Shown: positions 7,898 through 16,603 of the stretch, piece by piece
How the letters are laid out: every line of letters starts with the position of its first letter
Numbering within the stretch: the first letter of the stretch is position 1
NCBI RefSeq assembly: GCF_019968605.1
Contig: NZ_CP082966.1
Location: 1,971,001-2,035,000, forward strand
Reading direction: 5' to 3'
DNA length: 64,000 bases
Source: Polaribacter litorisediminis
Lineage (GTDB): Bacteria > Bacteroidota > Bacteroidia > Flavobacteriales > Flavobacteriaceae
Program-made: the position numbers and the translations under genes
The notes under the pieces: generated by a model
What the model was told of the DNA's origin: nothing
Seen by the model: the letters and a program-made list of their open reading frames with translations, nothing else
Databases searched by the model: none

Positions 7898-9427
7898 TTA
7901 TACATTCATAATAATTTCTTTTATTTGTTCCATAGTAAAAGGCTTTTGTAAAACAAAATTAACGTCATGATCATTTTTAGTATTTTCATCAATGTCCCAA
8001 CCTGTTACAACTACAATTTTAATTTTATCTCCGCATGTATTCCTAATGTTTTTTGATAACTCCCATCCATTCATTTCAGGCATCCCAATATCTGTAAATA
8101 CGATGTCGCATTTGTTATGATTTAGATACTTCAAGGCATTTTTTCCTCCATTTGCAATACCGCATTTATGACCCATTAATTCTATCAATTCACTAGCATT
8201 TTCTCTTATTGATAAATCATCATCTACCCATAAAACATTATAATGTTTATTTACCATTTTTCTATTTTTGCTAATTTCTTCTATTTCATTTTGTTTACTT
8301 ATTGGGTACACAATTTCAATTATTGTTCCTTTGCCTAATTCCGAAAATTTAACACCAATATTACCTCCATGTTTATTTATTAAGCCGTAAACACCGCTCA
8401 TTCCAAGCCCTCTTCCTTCCTTAAATCCTTTTGTAGTATAAAACGGTTGAAATATTTTTAATTTACTTTCTTCATCCATTCCAATACCTGTATCTGTAAA
8501 AGTAATGAATACACTTTTGGCTTTTATGCATGTTTCAATAATAATATTTCCGCCTTCGGGCATTGCTTCAATACTATTTTTAATTAAATTAAAGATTACC
8601 GATTTTAACTCTCCTTTATTACAATTAATCTTTGGGGAATCTGCAAAAACTGTTGTTATATTTATTTTTAATCCAATTTTTTCTATGTTGTCTTTCCAAA
8701 AAGGTTGTGATTCATTTAAGCTTTCTTTAAGAATTGAATTTAAATCTATCAGTTCAGATTCTACGTTTTCATTTACGGTATCACTAAAACTTTGCAACGC
8801 ATTAACCCTTTCAGAAACGTCGGTTATAACATTCATAATATTATTTAACTTGTCAAGACTAGAATCTGATAACCCCTTTTGAATTTTTACAATTTCTAAA
8901 TTCCCAATCATTGATTGAAGTGAATTATTAAAATCATGAGCTATAGAAGATGCCATTTCCCCAAATGCTATAAGTCTTTGATGCTTTATATGTGCCTTCT
9001 CCAATCGTTTTTGCAAGGAAATTTCCTGCACCGTTCCAACCATTCTAATTAGATTTTCATCTTCATCTAAAAAACATTTTGCTCTTGAAATAACTGAAAT
9101 AACCGAATTATCTTCTTTAACAATTTTATTTTCAAGATAGAAAGTTGTTTTATTAGCTAAGGTTTCTTGTATGGCTTTTTCATAACGCTCCTTATCATCT
9201 GGATGTACATGATGAAGCGCTAGTTGATAAGAAGGCATTGTTGAACTAGGTTTTAAACCTAATAAGATAAACATCATGTCCGACCATTCAACTTCATTTG
9301 TCACCACATTCCATTCCCAACTGCCCATATGAGCCATCTCTTGTGCTTCACTTAATAATTGAATATAATCGGAAAGTTTTCTTGGCTTTTTATCTTGTTG
9401 CTCATTTCCATTGCTAGTCTTTTTCAT
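7898..9427 (-). CDS. PAS-domain hybrid histidine kinase with C-terminal receiver
   Basis: The 509-residue soluble protein has a PAS sensor domain (about 28-145, with GSWEWN and HPDDKERY typical of PAS_3), a dimerisation/phospho-acceptor domain with His164 in SSIAHDFNNSLQ, an ATP-binding domain (NLIKNSIEAMPEGG, DTGIGMDE, GRGLGMSGVYGL) and a C-terminal receiver with phospho-acceptor Asp446 (FTDIGMPEMNG). The H-box HDFNNSL and FQPFYTTKG place it among NtrB-like kinases that often carry such a receiver. No membrane segment or signal peptide is seen, so it is cytoplasmic. It is not next to a DNA-binding regulator; its output is unknown. Flanked by repeat-rich DNA on the downstream side. Confidence 0.94.
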   Translation of the reverse strand: MKKTSNGNEQQDKKPRKLSDYIQLLSEAQEMAHMGSWEWNVVTNEVEWSDMMFILLGLKPSSTMPSYQLALHHVHPDDKERYEKAIQETLANKTTFYLENKIVKEDNSVISVISRAKCFLDEDENLIRMVGTVQEISLQKRLEKAHIKHQRLIAFGEMASSIAHDFNNSLQSMIGNLEIVKIQKGLSDSSLDKLNNIMNVITDVSERVNALQSFSDTVNENVESELIDLNSILKESLNESQPFWKDNIEKIGLKINITTVFADSPKINCNKGELKSVIFNLIKNSIEAMPEGGNIIIETCIKAKSVFITFTDTGIGMDEESKLKIFQPFYTTKGFKEGRGLGMSGVYGLINKHGGNIGVKFSELGKGTIIEIVYPISKQNEIEEISKNRKMVNKHYNVLWVDDDLSIRENASELIELMGHKCGIANGGKNALKYLNHNKCDIVFTDIGMPEMNGWELSKNIRNTCGDKIKIVVVTGWDIDENTKNDHDVNFVLQKPFTMEQIKEIIMNV

Positions 9428-10041
9428 TTTAATTTAGATTGATGACATCTAATAATCATAAATATTTTGCGTTTATGAATAATTCTCTATCGATAGTGAT
9501 TTTTAAGGATTCGCTTTAGCGATTAAAATAAATACTTTGCGGCTTTCAGAAACATCAACGTCCGAAGGGACTTGACATTGGTAGAAAGATGTGACTGTCG
9601 TATATGGATTGCACTTAAGCATTGGCTTTATTTAGTGATGGGCTTGTTTTTATTTAAAAAACTCAATGTATTTAAATAAAACATGTTGAAACCTTTTAGG
9701 AAGGATTTGCTTAACATCTCTTTCTAAAACCTTTATACATCTTTGTAAATGTAGTAAAATCAATTTGATTTTTCCGCTGAATTTAAATTTCTCATTTGAT
9801 AAAGATTTAGGATTAGCTTCATTTTTCTACTAGAAAATGTGTCTAAACAAATGTAATACGATGTTTTGCCACCCTATAAAATAAGAATACTATGTTAATT
9901 TACCTTCTGTATTCTTAGAATCATGCTGTCAGAAAAGTTCTATTTAATACAATTTTTTATCCTTAATCAAAGTATACGATTCAATATAGGACTTCATTTC
10001 AATAAAAAATAGTAGATTAATATCAAGCACCTTATTTCAAA
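9428..10041. other. Long non-coding stretch
   Basis: About 600 bp without a credible gene between the PAS kinase and queD. No clear promoter with both elements was found for the kinase gene. Apart from the tRNA-like fragment at its end nothing was recognised. Confidence 0.5.
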
Positions 10042-10084
10042 TTCATAACCCTAAGGTCAAGGGTTCAAATTCGGTTTTCGCTAC
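10042..10084 (+). other. tRNA-like 3' fragment
   Basis: The sequence reads like the anticodon-loop end, variable loop, T arm and acceptor end of a tRNA: TTCATAACCCTAAGGTC, then AAGGGTTCAAATTCGG, then TTTTCGCTAC. CAT sits where a Met anticodon would be. The T stem has mismatches and the 5' half is absent, so this is a scrap and not a functional tRNA. It could be left over from an integration event or a decayed gene. Confidence 0.5.
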
Positions 10085-10114
10085 AATTTTAAATCAGTAT
10101 AAAACTAAATTTAT

Positions 10115-10525
10115 CTAACCAGCGTAGGTCACAAAGTTTCTGGGAGTTTCGTACAAGGTAATTTTTAAATCTAAATGATCTGGAAGCTGTTTTCTTAATT
10201 TATCATAAATAACCACGGCTATATTTTCTGCGGTTGGGTTTAGCGCTCTAAATTCTGGCACTTCAATGTTTAGATTTTTATGATCAAAGCAATCTTCAAT
10301 TTCAGATTTTATAATATTCTTTAAAATTCCTAAATCATACACATAGCCCGTTTCTTTATCAATTTCACCTGTTAAAGATACGATTAGCTCATAATTATGA
10401 CCATGAAAATTAGGGTTGCTACATTTGCTAAAAACTTCAAAGTTTTTTTCATCAGACCACTCTTTTTTATACAATCTGTGTGCTGCATTAAAATGTGCTT
10501 TTCTATGAACGGTAACTTTAGGCAT
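10115..10525 (-). CDS. queD: 6-carboxytetrahydropterin synthase (QueD/PTPS family)
   Basis: A 136-residue member of the 6-pyruvoyl-tetrahydropterin synthase family, catalysing the QueD step of queuosine (7-deazaguanine) synthesis. The zinc ligands are visible as His16 in AAHRL and His41 and His43 in FHGHNYEL, with catalytic Cys35 just before. Other family motifs are FDHKNLN and PTAENIA. The start overlaps the end of idi by 8 bases, so the two are translated from one transcript, though their pathways are unrelated. A pterin-biosynthesis role cannot be excluded from sequence alone, but Cys followed by NPNFHGHNY is the usual bacterial QueD pattern. Confidence 0.92.
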   Translation of the reverse strand: MPKVTVHRKAHFNAAHRLYKKEWSDEKNFEVFSKCSNPNFHGHNYELIVSLTGEIDKETGYVYDLGILKNIIKSEIEDCFDHKNLNIEVPEFRALNPTAENIAVVIYDKLRKQLPDHLDLKITLYETPRNFVTYAG

Positions 10526-11036
10526 TTGTAAGTTTTTGATAAGATTCTTTAAAAATTATTTTAAACCACTCCGTGTAGTTTGAAGGATGCGCTTCAATAT
10601 CATTTTTAACGTCTTCTAAAAGCATCCATTTATAGGCTTCAGCTTCTTCTTTATTAATATGAGGTTCGTCATCAAAATATCCAATAAGTACATGGTCAAA
10701 TTCATGCTCTGTTAAACCATTATCAAAAGGAGCCTTGTACACAAAAGAAAACACTTCTTTTAAAGGGGTTGTAAACCCCATTTCTTCTTGCAATCGACGT
10801 TTACCTGCTGCTAAATTACTTTCACCGTCTCTTTGATGAGAACAACATGTATTGGTCCATAATAAAGGAGAATGGTATTTTGATGCTGCTCTTTGTTGCA
10901 ACATTAATTCTCCTTTTTTATTGAAAATAAATACCGAGAAAGCCCGATGTAAAAGAGCTTTTTCGTGCGCTTCCATTTTTGGCATTAACCCTATTTGGTT
11001 ATTTTTTTCATCAACTAAAACAACTAATTCCTCCAT
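10518..11036 (-). CDS. idi: Isopentenyl-diphosphate delta-isomerase, type I
   Basis: A 172-residue Nudix-fold enzyme interconverting isopentenyl and dimethylallyl diphosphate for isoprenoid synthesis. The type I signature is present: LLHRAFSVFIFN near the start, the active-site Cys in LLWTNTCCSHQR, the Nudix stretch (GKRRLQEEMGF) and the Glu motif (TEHEFDHVLIG). The length is normal. It is the first gene of a two-gene unit with queD. A TATATTTG element (11042-11049) lies immediately upstream, which would make the mRNA nearly leaderless. Confidence 0.95.
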   Translation of the reverse strand: MEELVVLVDEKNNQIGLMPKMEAHEKALLHRAFSVFIFNKKGELMLQQRAASKYHSPLLWTNTCCSHQRDGESNLAAGKRRLQEEMGFTTPLKEVFSFVYKAPFDNGLTEHEFDHVLIGYFDDEPHINKEEAEAYKWMLLEDVKNDIEAHPSNYTEWFKIIFKESYQKLTNA

Positions 11037-11158
11037 AATGACAAATATACTCCAATCAAATATTTTTAAAACCTAAATTTATTATAAAATCTTTAGAATC
11101 TTCTATTCTTCTACTTTGATAATTTATATTTGAGGTTCTAAATGTTAAGCTTCAAAAA

Positions 11159-11881
11159 TTGAAAAAACCTATTAAAATATTGGCGATAATCCTAATTGTT
11201 TTCTTGTATCAATGCAATCAGAAATCAACAAAAGAAAAAAATACGGAAGAAAACAAGAAAGAAGAAAAACTTAAACATAAGAATGGTTCTAAAACAAATT
11301 CAGATCTCGAAAACAAAATTATAAAACCTTGGGATAGCCTAAACAGCAAAAATACAGAAGCCTTTTTGACAGAATATGGCAAACAAAACCCAGAAACCAA
11401 AGTTATTATTAAAACAAAATTTGGCGATATAAAATTGAGATTATATGAAGATGTACCTGTACACAGAGCTAATTTTATTTTTCTTACAAAAATTAAATAT
11501 TTTAATACCACCGTTATTTATAGAGTAGCAAAAAACTTTGTGATTCAAGGTGGTAATTCTGATAATATGTACACTCAAAAACAGCGCAGAAAATACGGAA
11601 ATTATTTAATGAAACCAGAGTTTAAAGCGCATAGAACTCATAAATATGGCGCTTTAGCAGCAGCAAGACAATGGGAAAAAAACCCTAATAAATTATCGAG
11701 TCCTTTTGAGTTTTACATGGTTCATAAAAGAGATGGTGCACATCATTTAGATAATGAACATACCGTTTTTGGCGAGGTTATTTCTGGTTTTGATACCCTA
11801 GATAAAATATCTAAAGTAAAAGTGGGTGTTGATGAGTGGCCCGTGAATGATATAGCAATGACCATTGAAATTTTGAATTAA
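11159..11881 (+). CDS. Cyclophilin-type peptidyl-prolyl isomerase, lipoprotein
   Basis: The 240-residue protein starts at a TTG with a lipoprotein signal peptide (hydrophobic core then LYQCNQK, lipid attachment at Cys19 or so), a Lys/Glu-rich linker (about 20-60) and a cyclophilin domain (about 78-240). Cyclophilin motifs include VIIKTKFGDIKLRLYED, FVIQGGNSD and FEFYMVHKRDG, with HTVFGEVISG near the end. The arginine/phenylalanine catalytic set is partly changed compared with classic cyclophilins, so activity is likely but not certain. It should fold proteins in the periplasm, anchored to a membrane. Transcribed alone. Confidence 0.9.
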   Translation: MKKPIKILAIILIVFLYQCNQKSTKEKNTEENKKEEKLKHKNGSKTNSDLENKIIKPWDSLNSKNTEAFLTEYGKQNPETKVIIKTKFGDIKLRLYEDVPVHRANFIFLTKIKYFNTTVIYRVAKNFVIQGGNSDNMYTQKQRRKYGNYLMKPEFKAHRTHKYGALAAARQWEKNPNKLSSPFEFYMVHKRDGAHHLDNEHTVFGEVISGFDTLDKISKVKVGVDEWPVNDIAMTIEILN

Positions 11882-12187
11882 GAATTATAAAATAGCTGTT
11901 TTTATAGATTTTTTTGATAGGGATTTCAACTATTTTTTCAAGTTCAATGGATCCAACAAAAGATCATCTCAATTTACATTATATTGGATAAAAACCGCAA
12001 CTTAATTTACAAAAATTGGCAAATTCGTGGCTTAAAACTTTTAACGTATTTTATAAAATTCCAGTTTCTGTTGTATTTTAACGTGTATATTGATTTTTAA
12101 TTTATGTTGCAGTAAAACCTTTGGAATTCCTGAAATCTGTGTCTTACTTTACAATGGCTATCATTATAAAAAGTTTAGAATAAAACC
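11882..12187. other. Intergenic region before prfC
   Basis: No gene seen. A weak hairpin (TATAAAA/TTTTTATA) followed by a run of T near 11887-11917 may terminate the isomerase transcript. The remainder shows nothing recognisable up to the prfC promoter. Confidence 0.4.
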
Positions 12188-12195
12188 TATATTTG
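12188..12195 (+). promoter_or_regulatory. -7 promoter element before prfC
   Basis: TATATTTG matches TAnnTTTG and ends 17 bp before the prfC ATG; the -33 TTTG is not evident. Confidence 0.5.
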
Positions 12196-12212
12196 CACCT
12201 CAAATTTTGTAG

Positions 12213-13805
12213 ATGAGTTTTTTAAAAGAAATAGCACGTAGAAGAACATTTGGTATTATATCCCATCCAGATGCAGGTAAAACGACTCTTACTGAAAAGT
12301 TATTATTATTTGGTGGTGCCATTCAAGAAGCAGGTGCTGTAAAAAATAATAAAATTAAAAAAGGCGCAACTTCCGATTTTATGGAAATTGAGCGACAAAG
12401 GGGAATTTCTGTAGCCACCTCCGTATTAGCATTTATTTACAAAGACAAAAAAATAAACATTTTAGACACACCTGGTCATAAAGATTTTGCAGAAGATACG
12501 TTTAGAACCTTAACGGCTGTAGATAGTGTGATTGTTGTAATTGATGTTGCAAAAGGTGTTGAGCCACAAACCGAAAAATTAGTAGAAGTTTGTAGAATGA
12601 GAAGCATACCAATGTTGGTTTTTATCAATAAATTGGATAGAGAAGGTAAAGATGCTTTTGATTTACTAGATGAAGTTGAGCAAAAATTAGGTTTGCGAGT
12701 AACCCCAATGAGTTTCCCAATCGGAATGGGATATGACTTTAAAGGAATTTATAATATTTGGGAAAAGAAATTAAATCTTTTTTCTGGCGATAATAAGCAA
12801 ACTATCTCCGAAGGTGTTCAATTTGATGATCTTGCAAATCCTGAATTAGACAAAATTGTTGGCAAAAAAGCCGCAGATACTTTACGCGAAGAAATCGAAT
12901 TAATTAGTGAGGTTTATCCTGATTTTAATAGAGACGAATATTTAAGAGGAGAATTACAACCCGTATTTTTTGGTTCTGCCTTAAATAATTTTGGAGTAAA
13001 AGAATTGTTAGATGCCTTTATTGAAATTGCTCCTGCACCGCAACCTAAAAAAGCGGAAGAGCGTTTGGTAGATTCTAAGGAAAAAAAAATGACCGGTTTC
13101 GTGTTTAAAATCCATGCCAATATGGATCCTAAACACAGAGACAGATTGGCTTTTATCAAAATAGTATCAGGAATCTTTAAAAGAAATTCGCCATATTTAC
13201 ATGTTCGAAATGGTAAAAAAGTAAAATTTTCGAGTCCGAATGCATTCTTTGCAGAAAAGAAAGAAATTGTAGATGAGTCTTTTCCTGGAGATATTGTTGG
13301 GATTCATGATACGGGTAATTTTAAAATTGGTGATACCTTAACAGAAGGAGAAGTCTTAAATTTTAAAGGAATTCCTAGTTTTTCTCCAGAACATTTTAGG
13401 TATGTAAACAATGCAGACCCCATGAAATCTAAACAATTATACAAAGGTTTAGATCAATTAATGGATGAAGGTGTTGCGCAATTATTTATTTTAGAAATGA
13501 ACGGGCGAAGAGTAATTGGTACCGTAGGTGCTTTACAATTTGAAGTAATACAATACCGATTAGAACATGAATATGGTGCGAAATGTACCTATGAAAATTT
13601 AAACGTACACAAAGCTTGTTGGGTTGAACCTGATAATATTAAAAGTGAAGAGTTTAAAGAATTTAAGCGCGTAAAGCAACGCTATTTGGCCAAAGATAAA
13701 CAAGGTCAATTGGTGTTTTTGGCGGACTCTGCTTTTACCATACAAATGACACAGAGTAAATATCCTTCGGTAAAATTGCATTTTACAAGCGAATTTAAAA
13801 ATTAA
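12213..13805 (+). CDS. prfC: Peptide chain release factor 3
   Basis: A 530-residue GTPase that recycles release factors 1 and 2 from the ribosome after termination. The G domain is complete: G1 SHPDAGKTTLTE, the switch I region around ERQRGISV, G3 LDTPGHKDF and G4 NKLDRE. The RF3-specific start (FLKEIARRRTFGIISHPD) and C-terminal domain distinguish it from EF-G and BipA. Length is normal. The next gene starts 4 bp after its stop codon, so the unrelated barrel-like protein is probably co-transcribed. Confidence 0.97.
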   Translation: MSFLKEIARRRTFGIISHPDAGKTTLTEKLLLFGGAIQEAGAVKNNKIKKGATSDFMEIERQRGISVATSVLAFIYKDKKINILDTPGHKDFAEDTFRTLTAVDSVIVVIDVAKGVEPQTEKLVEVCRMRSIPMLVFINKLDREGKDAFDLLDEVEQKLGLRVTPMSFPIGMGYDFKGIYNIWEKKLNLFSGDNKQTISEGVQFDDLANPELDKIVGKKAADTLREEIELISEVYPDFNRDEYLRGELQPVFFGSALNNFGVKELLDAFIEIAPAPQPKKAEERLVDSKEKKMTGFVFKIHANMDPKHRDRLAFIKIVSGIFKRNSPYLHVRNGKKVKFSSPNAFFAEKKEIVDESFPGDIVGIHDTGNFKIGDTLTEGEVLNFKGIPSFSPEHFRYVNNADPMKSKQLYKGLDQLMDEGVAQLFILEMNGRRVIGTVGALQFEVIQYRLEHEYGAKCTYENLNVHKACWVEPDNIKSEEFKEFKRVKQRYLAKDKQGQLVFLADSAFTIQMTQSKYPSVKLHFTSEFKN

Positions 13806-13809
13806 ACAA

Positions 13810-15396
13810 ATGAGGAAGATACTATTTTTATTAATTATTACTTTTTTGAGTTTCAATAGCTTTTCTCAAGATTTTAATTTAGATAATTTAGAAGGAAAAG
13901 AATTAAAAAACAGCATTCGTTTAAATTACATTTTAATTGATCAACCCGATATCACCTATACTTATGGTCAAGGTAGTACATATAAATTAGACCCAAAAAT
14001 GGGTTTATTTGGTTTAAATTATAACATCCCTTTAAATGATTGGTTGTATACAGGTGCTGGTTTTCATGGAGCAGTCTATGGAGATCAAGGTGGATTATTT
14101 ACTTTGGGTATTAATTTAGGAGTCAATAAACAACTTTATAAGAATTTATATTTTGATGCAAATATCCATTTTGGTGGCGGAGGTGGTTTTAGAAGTTTGG
14201 TTAATGGCGGTGGTATTATTTATCCAAATGCTGGTTTACAATATAAAACAGATCAATTTGCTCTTGGTCTTCAATATGGTTACGTAAATTTCTTTACAGG
14301 CATTCAAAAGGGAGATAATATTTCTTTCTTTGTCGAAATACCAACAACATTAAGAACTACTTCTTATAAAGATGCTCAAGAAAAATTTGAAGTAAACAAT
14401 ACTTCAGAAGATGAATATTGGCAGAAACCTGCTGTAAAAAGTGTACAACAAATAACTTTTGATTATCTTTTTCCGATAGGTTCTACCAGAAATGATGGAA
14501 ATGGTAACTTTAACAACACAACTCCTATTACCCAAACATTAAGTCTTTTAGGTTTTGAATATCAGCGTTATTTAACAGAAAGCGCTTTTATTTACGCACA
14601 TGTAGATGCAATGTATGGTGGCTTAAGAGCTGGTTTTATGGATGTGTTTTTCGGAATAGGTAAAAACTTTATAGAATCAAAATATATAAACTTATTCGCG
14701 AAAGCTGGTATTGGAGCGGCAGGCGGTAGAGTTTTTCCTGAAGGTGGTTTAACCATGTACCCTAGTTTAGGGGCAGACGTAAAAATTACCAAAAAAATGG
14801 GTATTAGTCTCCATGGTGGTTATCATAGATCTGTTGGTGGAACTTTTGAAGCCTATACAGCTGGTTTTAGTTTAAAATATTATGGTTTAAGTGGAGGGAT
14901 AAAAGATCCTTATTCAGCAGAAAAAGTAAAACAAATAAAAACCCAAGGTGTTCAAATAGGCTTTCAAAATCAAACTTATTTCGATGTTGCCATTCTTGAT
15001 AAACCTGATAATGATTTACAATTATTGGCTGTAAAAATTAATTATGATATTAACAAGCGTTTTTATGTAGCTGCTGAAGCTTCATTTGCCTATTTAGGTG
15101 GTGCAGGTGGTTATGCTCATGGAATTTTTGGAATAGGTTTAAAATCAAATAAATTTTTGAATGGTAATTTTTCTTTATTTACAGAAGCCTTAGGGGGTGT
15201 TGCAGGTGGTGGAGGTGTAGATTCTGGTGAAGGCATTTTAGTAAAACCAACTGTTGGTATTAATTATCATGCAACAAATGATTTATCATTTCATGCTTCT
15301 GCAGGACAAATGTGGTCTCCTGCTGGAAGCGTAAATTCATCAAACATAAATATTGGGTTGGCTTATGGTTTTTCAGTCTTAAACGCAAAAAAATAA
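13810..15396 (+). CDS. Exported beta-barrel-like protein of unknown function
   Basis: The 528-residue protein begins with a signal peptide ending near SFSQ (residue 20). The rest is a succession of amphipathic strands with many Gly and aromatic residues and Tyr/Phe at strand ends, as in outer-membrane barrels. Gly-rich turns recur at about residues 120-130 (FGGGGGFR) and 455-465 (GVAGGGGVD), and two halves seem to resemble each other, suggesting internal duplication. I cannot name the family. It directly follows prfC (4-bp gap). Position in the outer membrane is inferred from signal peptide and strand pattern only. Confidence 0.75.
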   Translation: MRKILFLLIITFLSFNSFSQDFNLDNLEGKELKNSIRLNYILIDQPDITYTYGQGSTYKLDPKMGLFGLNYNIPLNDWLYTGAGFHGAVYGDQGGLFTLGINLGVNKQLYKNLYFDANIHFGGGGGFRSLVNGGGIIYPNAGLQYKTDQFALGLQYGYVNFFTGIQKGDNISFFVEIPTTLRTTSYKDAQEKFEVNNTSEDEYWQKPAVKSVQQITFDYLFPIGSTRNDGNGNFNNTTPITQTLSLLGFEYQRYLTESAFIYAHVDAMYGGLRAGFMDVFFGIGKNFIESKYINLFAKAGIGAAGGRVFPEGGLTMYPSLGADVKITKKMGISLHGGYHRSVGGTFEAYTAGFSLKYYGLSGGIKDPYSAEKVKQIKTQGVQIGFQNQTYFDVAILDKPDNDLQLLAVKINYDINKRFYVAAEASFAYLGGAGGYAHGIFGIGLKSNKFLNGNFSLFTEALGGVAGGGGVDSGEGILVKPTVGINYHATNDLSFHASAGQMWSPAGSVNSSNINIGLAYGFSVLNAKK

Positions 15397-15430
15397 AAGG
15401 GTTTCGAGCTTATTCCTATACAAAACTCAT

Positions 15431-15463
15431 AAAAAATCTTGATAAAAAATCGAGATTTTAAAA
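15431..15463 (+). terminator. Probable intrinsic terminator
   Basis: AAAATCTTGAT and ATCGAGATTTT form an 11-bp stem with one G-T pair, 35 bp after the barrel-like gene; AT-rich tails on both sides would allow function in either direction. Confidence 0.55.
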
Positions 15464-15470
15464 AATATCA

Positions 15471-15526
15471 GTTCGAGCGCAGTCGAGAACTAGTAAATGA
15501 ATAAAATTCTCGACTGCGCTCGAGAA
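15471..15526. repeat. REP-like inverted repeat
   Basis: GTTCGAGCGCAGTCGAGAAC (15471-15490) is inverted at 15507-15526 (TTCTCGACTGCGCTCGAGAA) around a 16-bp spacer. Each arm is itself partly palindromic. It ends 10 bp before the isomerase fusion gene, so the hairpin would form in the 5' leader of that transcript. The core is shared with 7261-7294. Confidence 0.85.
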
Positions 15527-15536
15527 TTAAATTTAA

Positions 15537-16475
15537 ATGAAGATAATGAACAACGGAATTTATGCAAAATTCACCACATCAAAAGGTGATATTTTAGTAC
15601 AACTAGAACATGAAAAAACACCAGGAACTGTAGGTAACTTTGTTGCTTTGGCAGAGGGTAATTTAGAAAATGCTGTAAAACCGCAAGGAACACCGTACTA
15701 CGACGGATTAAAATTTCATAGAGTAATTCCTGATTTTATGATTCAAGGAGGATGTCCTCAAGGAACAGGAACTGGAAATCCTGGATATAAATTTGAGGAT
15801 GAATTTCATCCTGACTTAAAACATGATGCACCTGGTAAATTAGCGATGGCCAATTCCGGACCCGCTACTAATGGAAGTCAGTTTTACATTACACACGTTC
15901 CAACTCCTTGGTTAGATGGCAAACACACCGTTTTTGGATCTGTAATTGAAGGACAAGATGTGGTGGATGCAATATCTCAAGGTGATGAAATGAAAATAGA
16001 AATCATTAGAGTTGGTGAAGAAGCGGAAAACTTTAATGCTGTAGAATCTTTTAGAAAATTTGAAGGTGCAAGAGCAGAACGCGAAGCAGAAGAAAAAGCA
16101 AAGCAAAAAGAAATTTTAGATGCTATAGCCGCTGGGTACGATGAAACCGAGAGTGGTTTGCGCTACAATATTATTCAAAAAGGAAATGGAAAACAAGCTA
16201 CAAAAGGAGCCAACGTTTCTGTACATTATAAAGGTCAGTTATTAGATGGCACTGTTTTCGATTCGTCTTACAAACGTAAAAAACCAATTGATTTTTCGGT
16301 AGGTGTTGGCCAAGTTATTGCTGGCTGGGATGAAGGGATTCTATTGCTACAAGTAGGTGACAAAGCACGCTTGGTAATTCCTTCGAATTTAGCGTATGGA
16401 GAACGCGGAGCTGGAGGAGTAATTCCGCCAAATGCTACATTGATTTTTGATGTGGAACTGATGGATGTAAAGTAA
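15537..16475 (+). CDS. Cyclophilin-FKBP fusion peptidyl-prolyl isomerase
   Basis: The 312-residue protein joins two unrelated prolyl isomerase folds. Residues about 5-165 are a cyclophilin with [26 protein letters not shown] and [11 protein letters not shown] charged helical linker (about 170-205, many Glu/Lys/Ala) leads to an FKBP domain (about 205-312) with [27 protein letters not shown] and [16 protein letters not shown]. Catalytic residues of both domains look intact. No signal peptide is seen, so it is cytoplasmic. The start could also be the ATG at 15546. A REP-like hairpin precedes it and a strong terminator follows, so it is a single-gene transcript. Confidence 0.95.
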   Translation: MKIMNNGIYAKFTTSKGDILVQLEHEKTPGTVGNFVALAEGNLENAVKPQGTPYYDGLKFHRVIPDFMIQGGCPQGTGTGNPGYKFEDEFHPDLKHDAPGKLAMANSGPATNGSQFYITHVPTPWLDGKHTVFGSVIEGQDVVDAISQGDEMKIEIIRVGEEAENFNAVESFRKFEGARAEREAEEKAKQKEILDAIAAGYDETESGLRYNIIQKGNGKQATKGANVSVHYKGQLLDGTVFDSSYKRKKPIDFSVGVGQVIAGWDEGILLLQVGDKARLVIPSNLAYGERGAGGVIPPNATLIFDVELMDVK

Positions 16476-16487
16476 AATTATACTACC

Positions 16488-16525
16488 AAAAAGCTTCTTA
16501 ATACGCTGTACTAAGAAGCTTTTTC
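16488..16525 (+). terminator. Strong intrinsic terminator
   Basis: AAAAAGCTTCTTA (16488-16500) and TAAGAAGCTTTTT (16512-16524) form a perfect 13-bp stem with an 11-nt loop. The A and T ends make it usable in both directions. Confidence 0.9.
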
Positions 16526-16603
16526 TATTTAAATTAAAAATTAGCACTTATTTTAATAATAGAATTTGTATATTTAAAAATTACTTTTCACCCCAAGTAA
16601 ATT

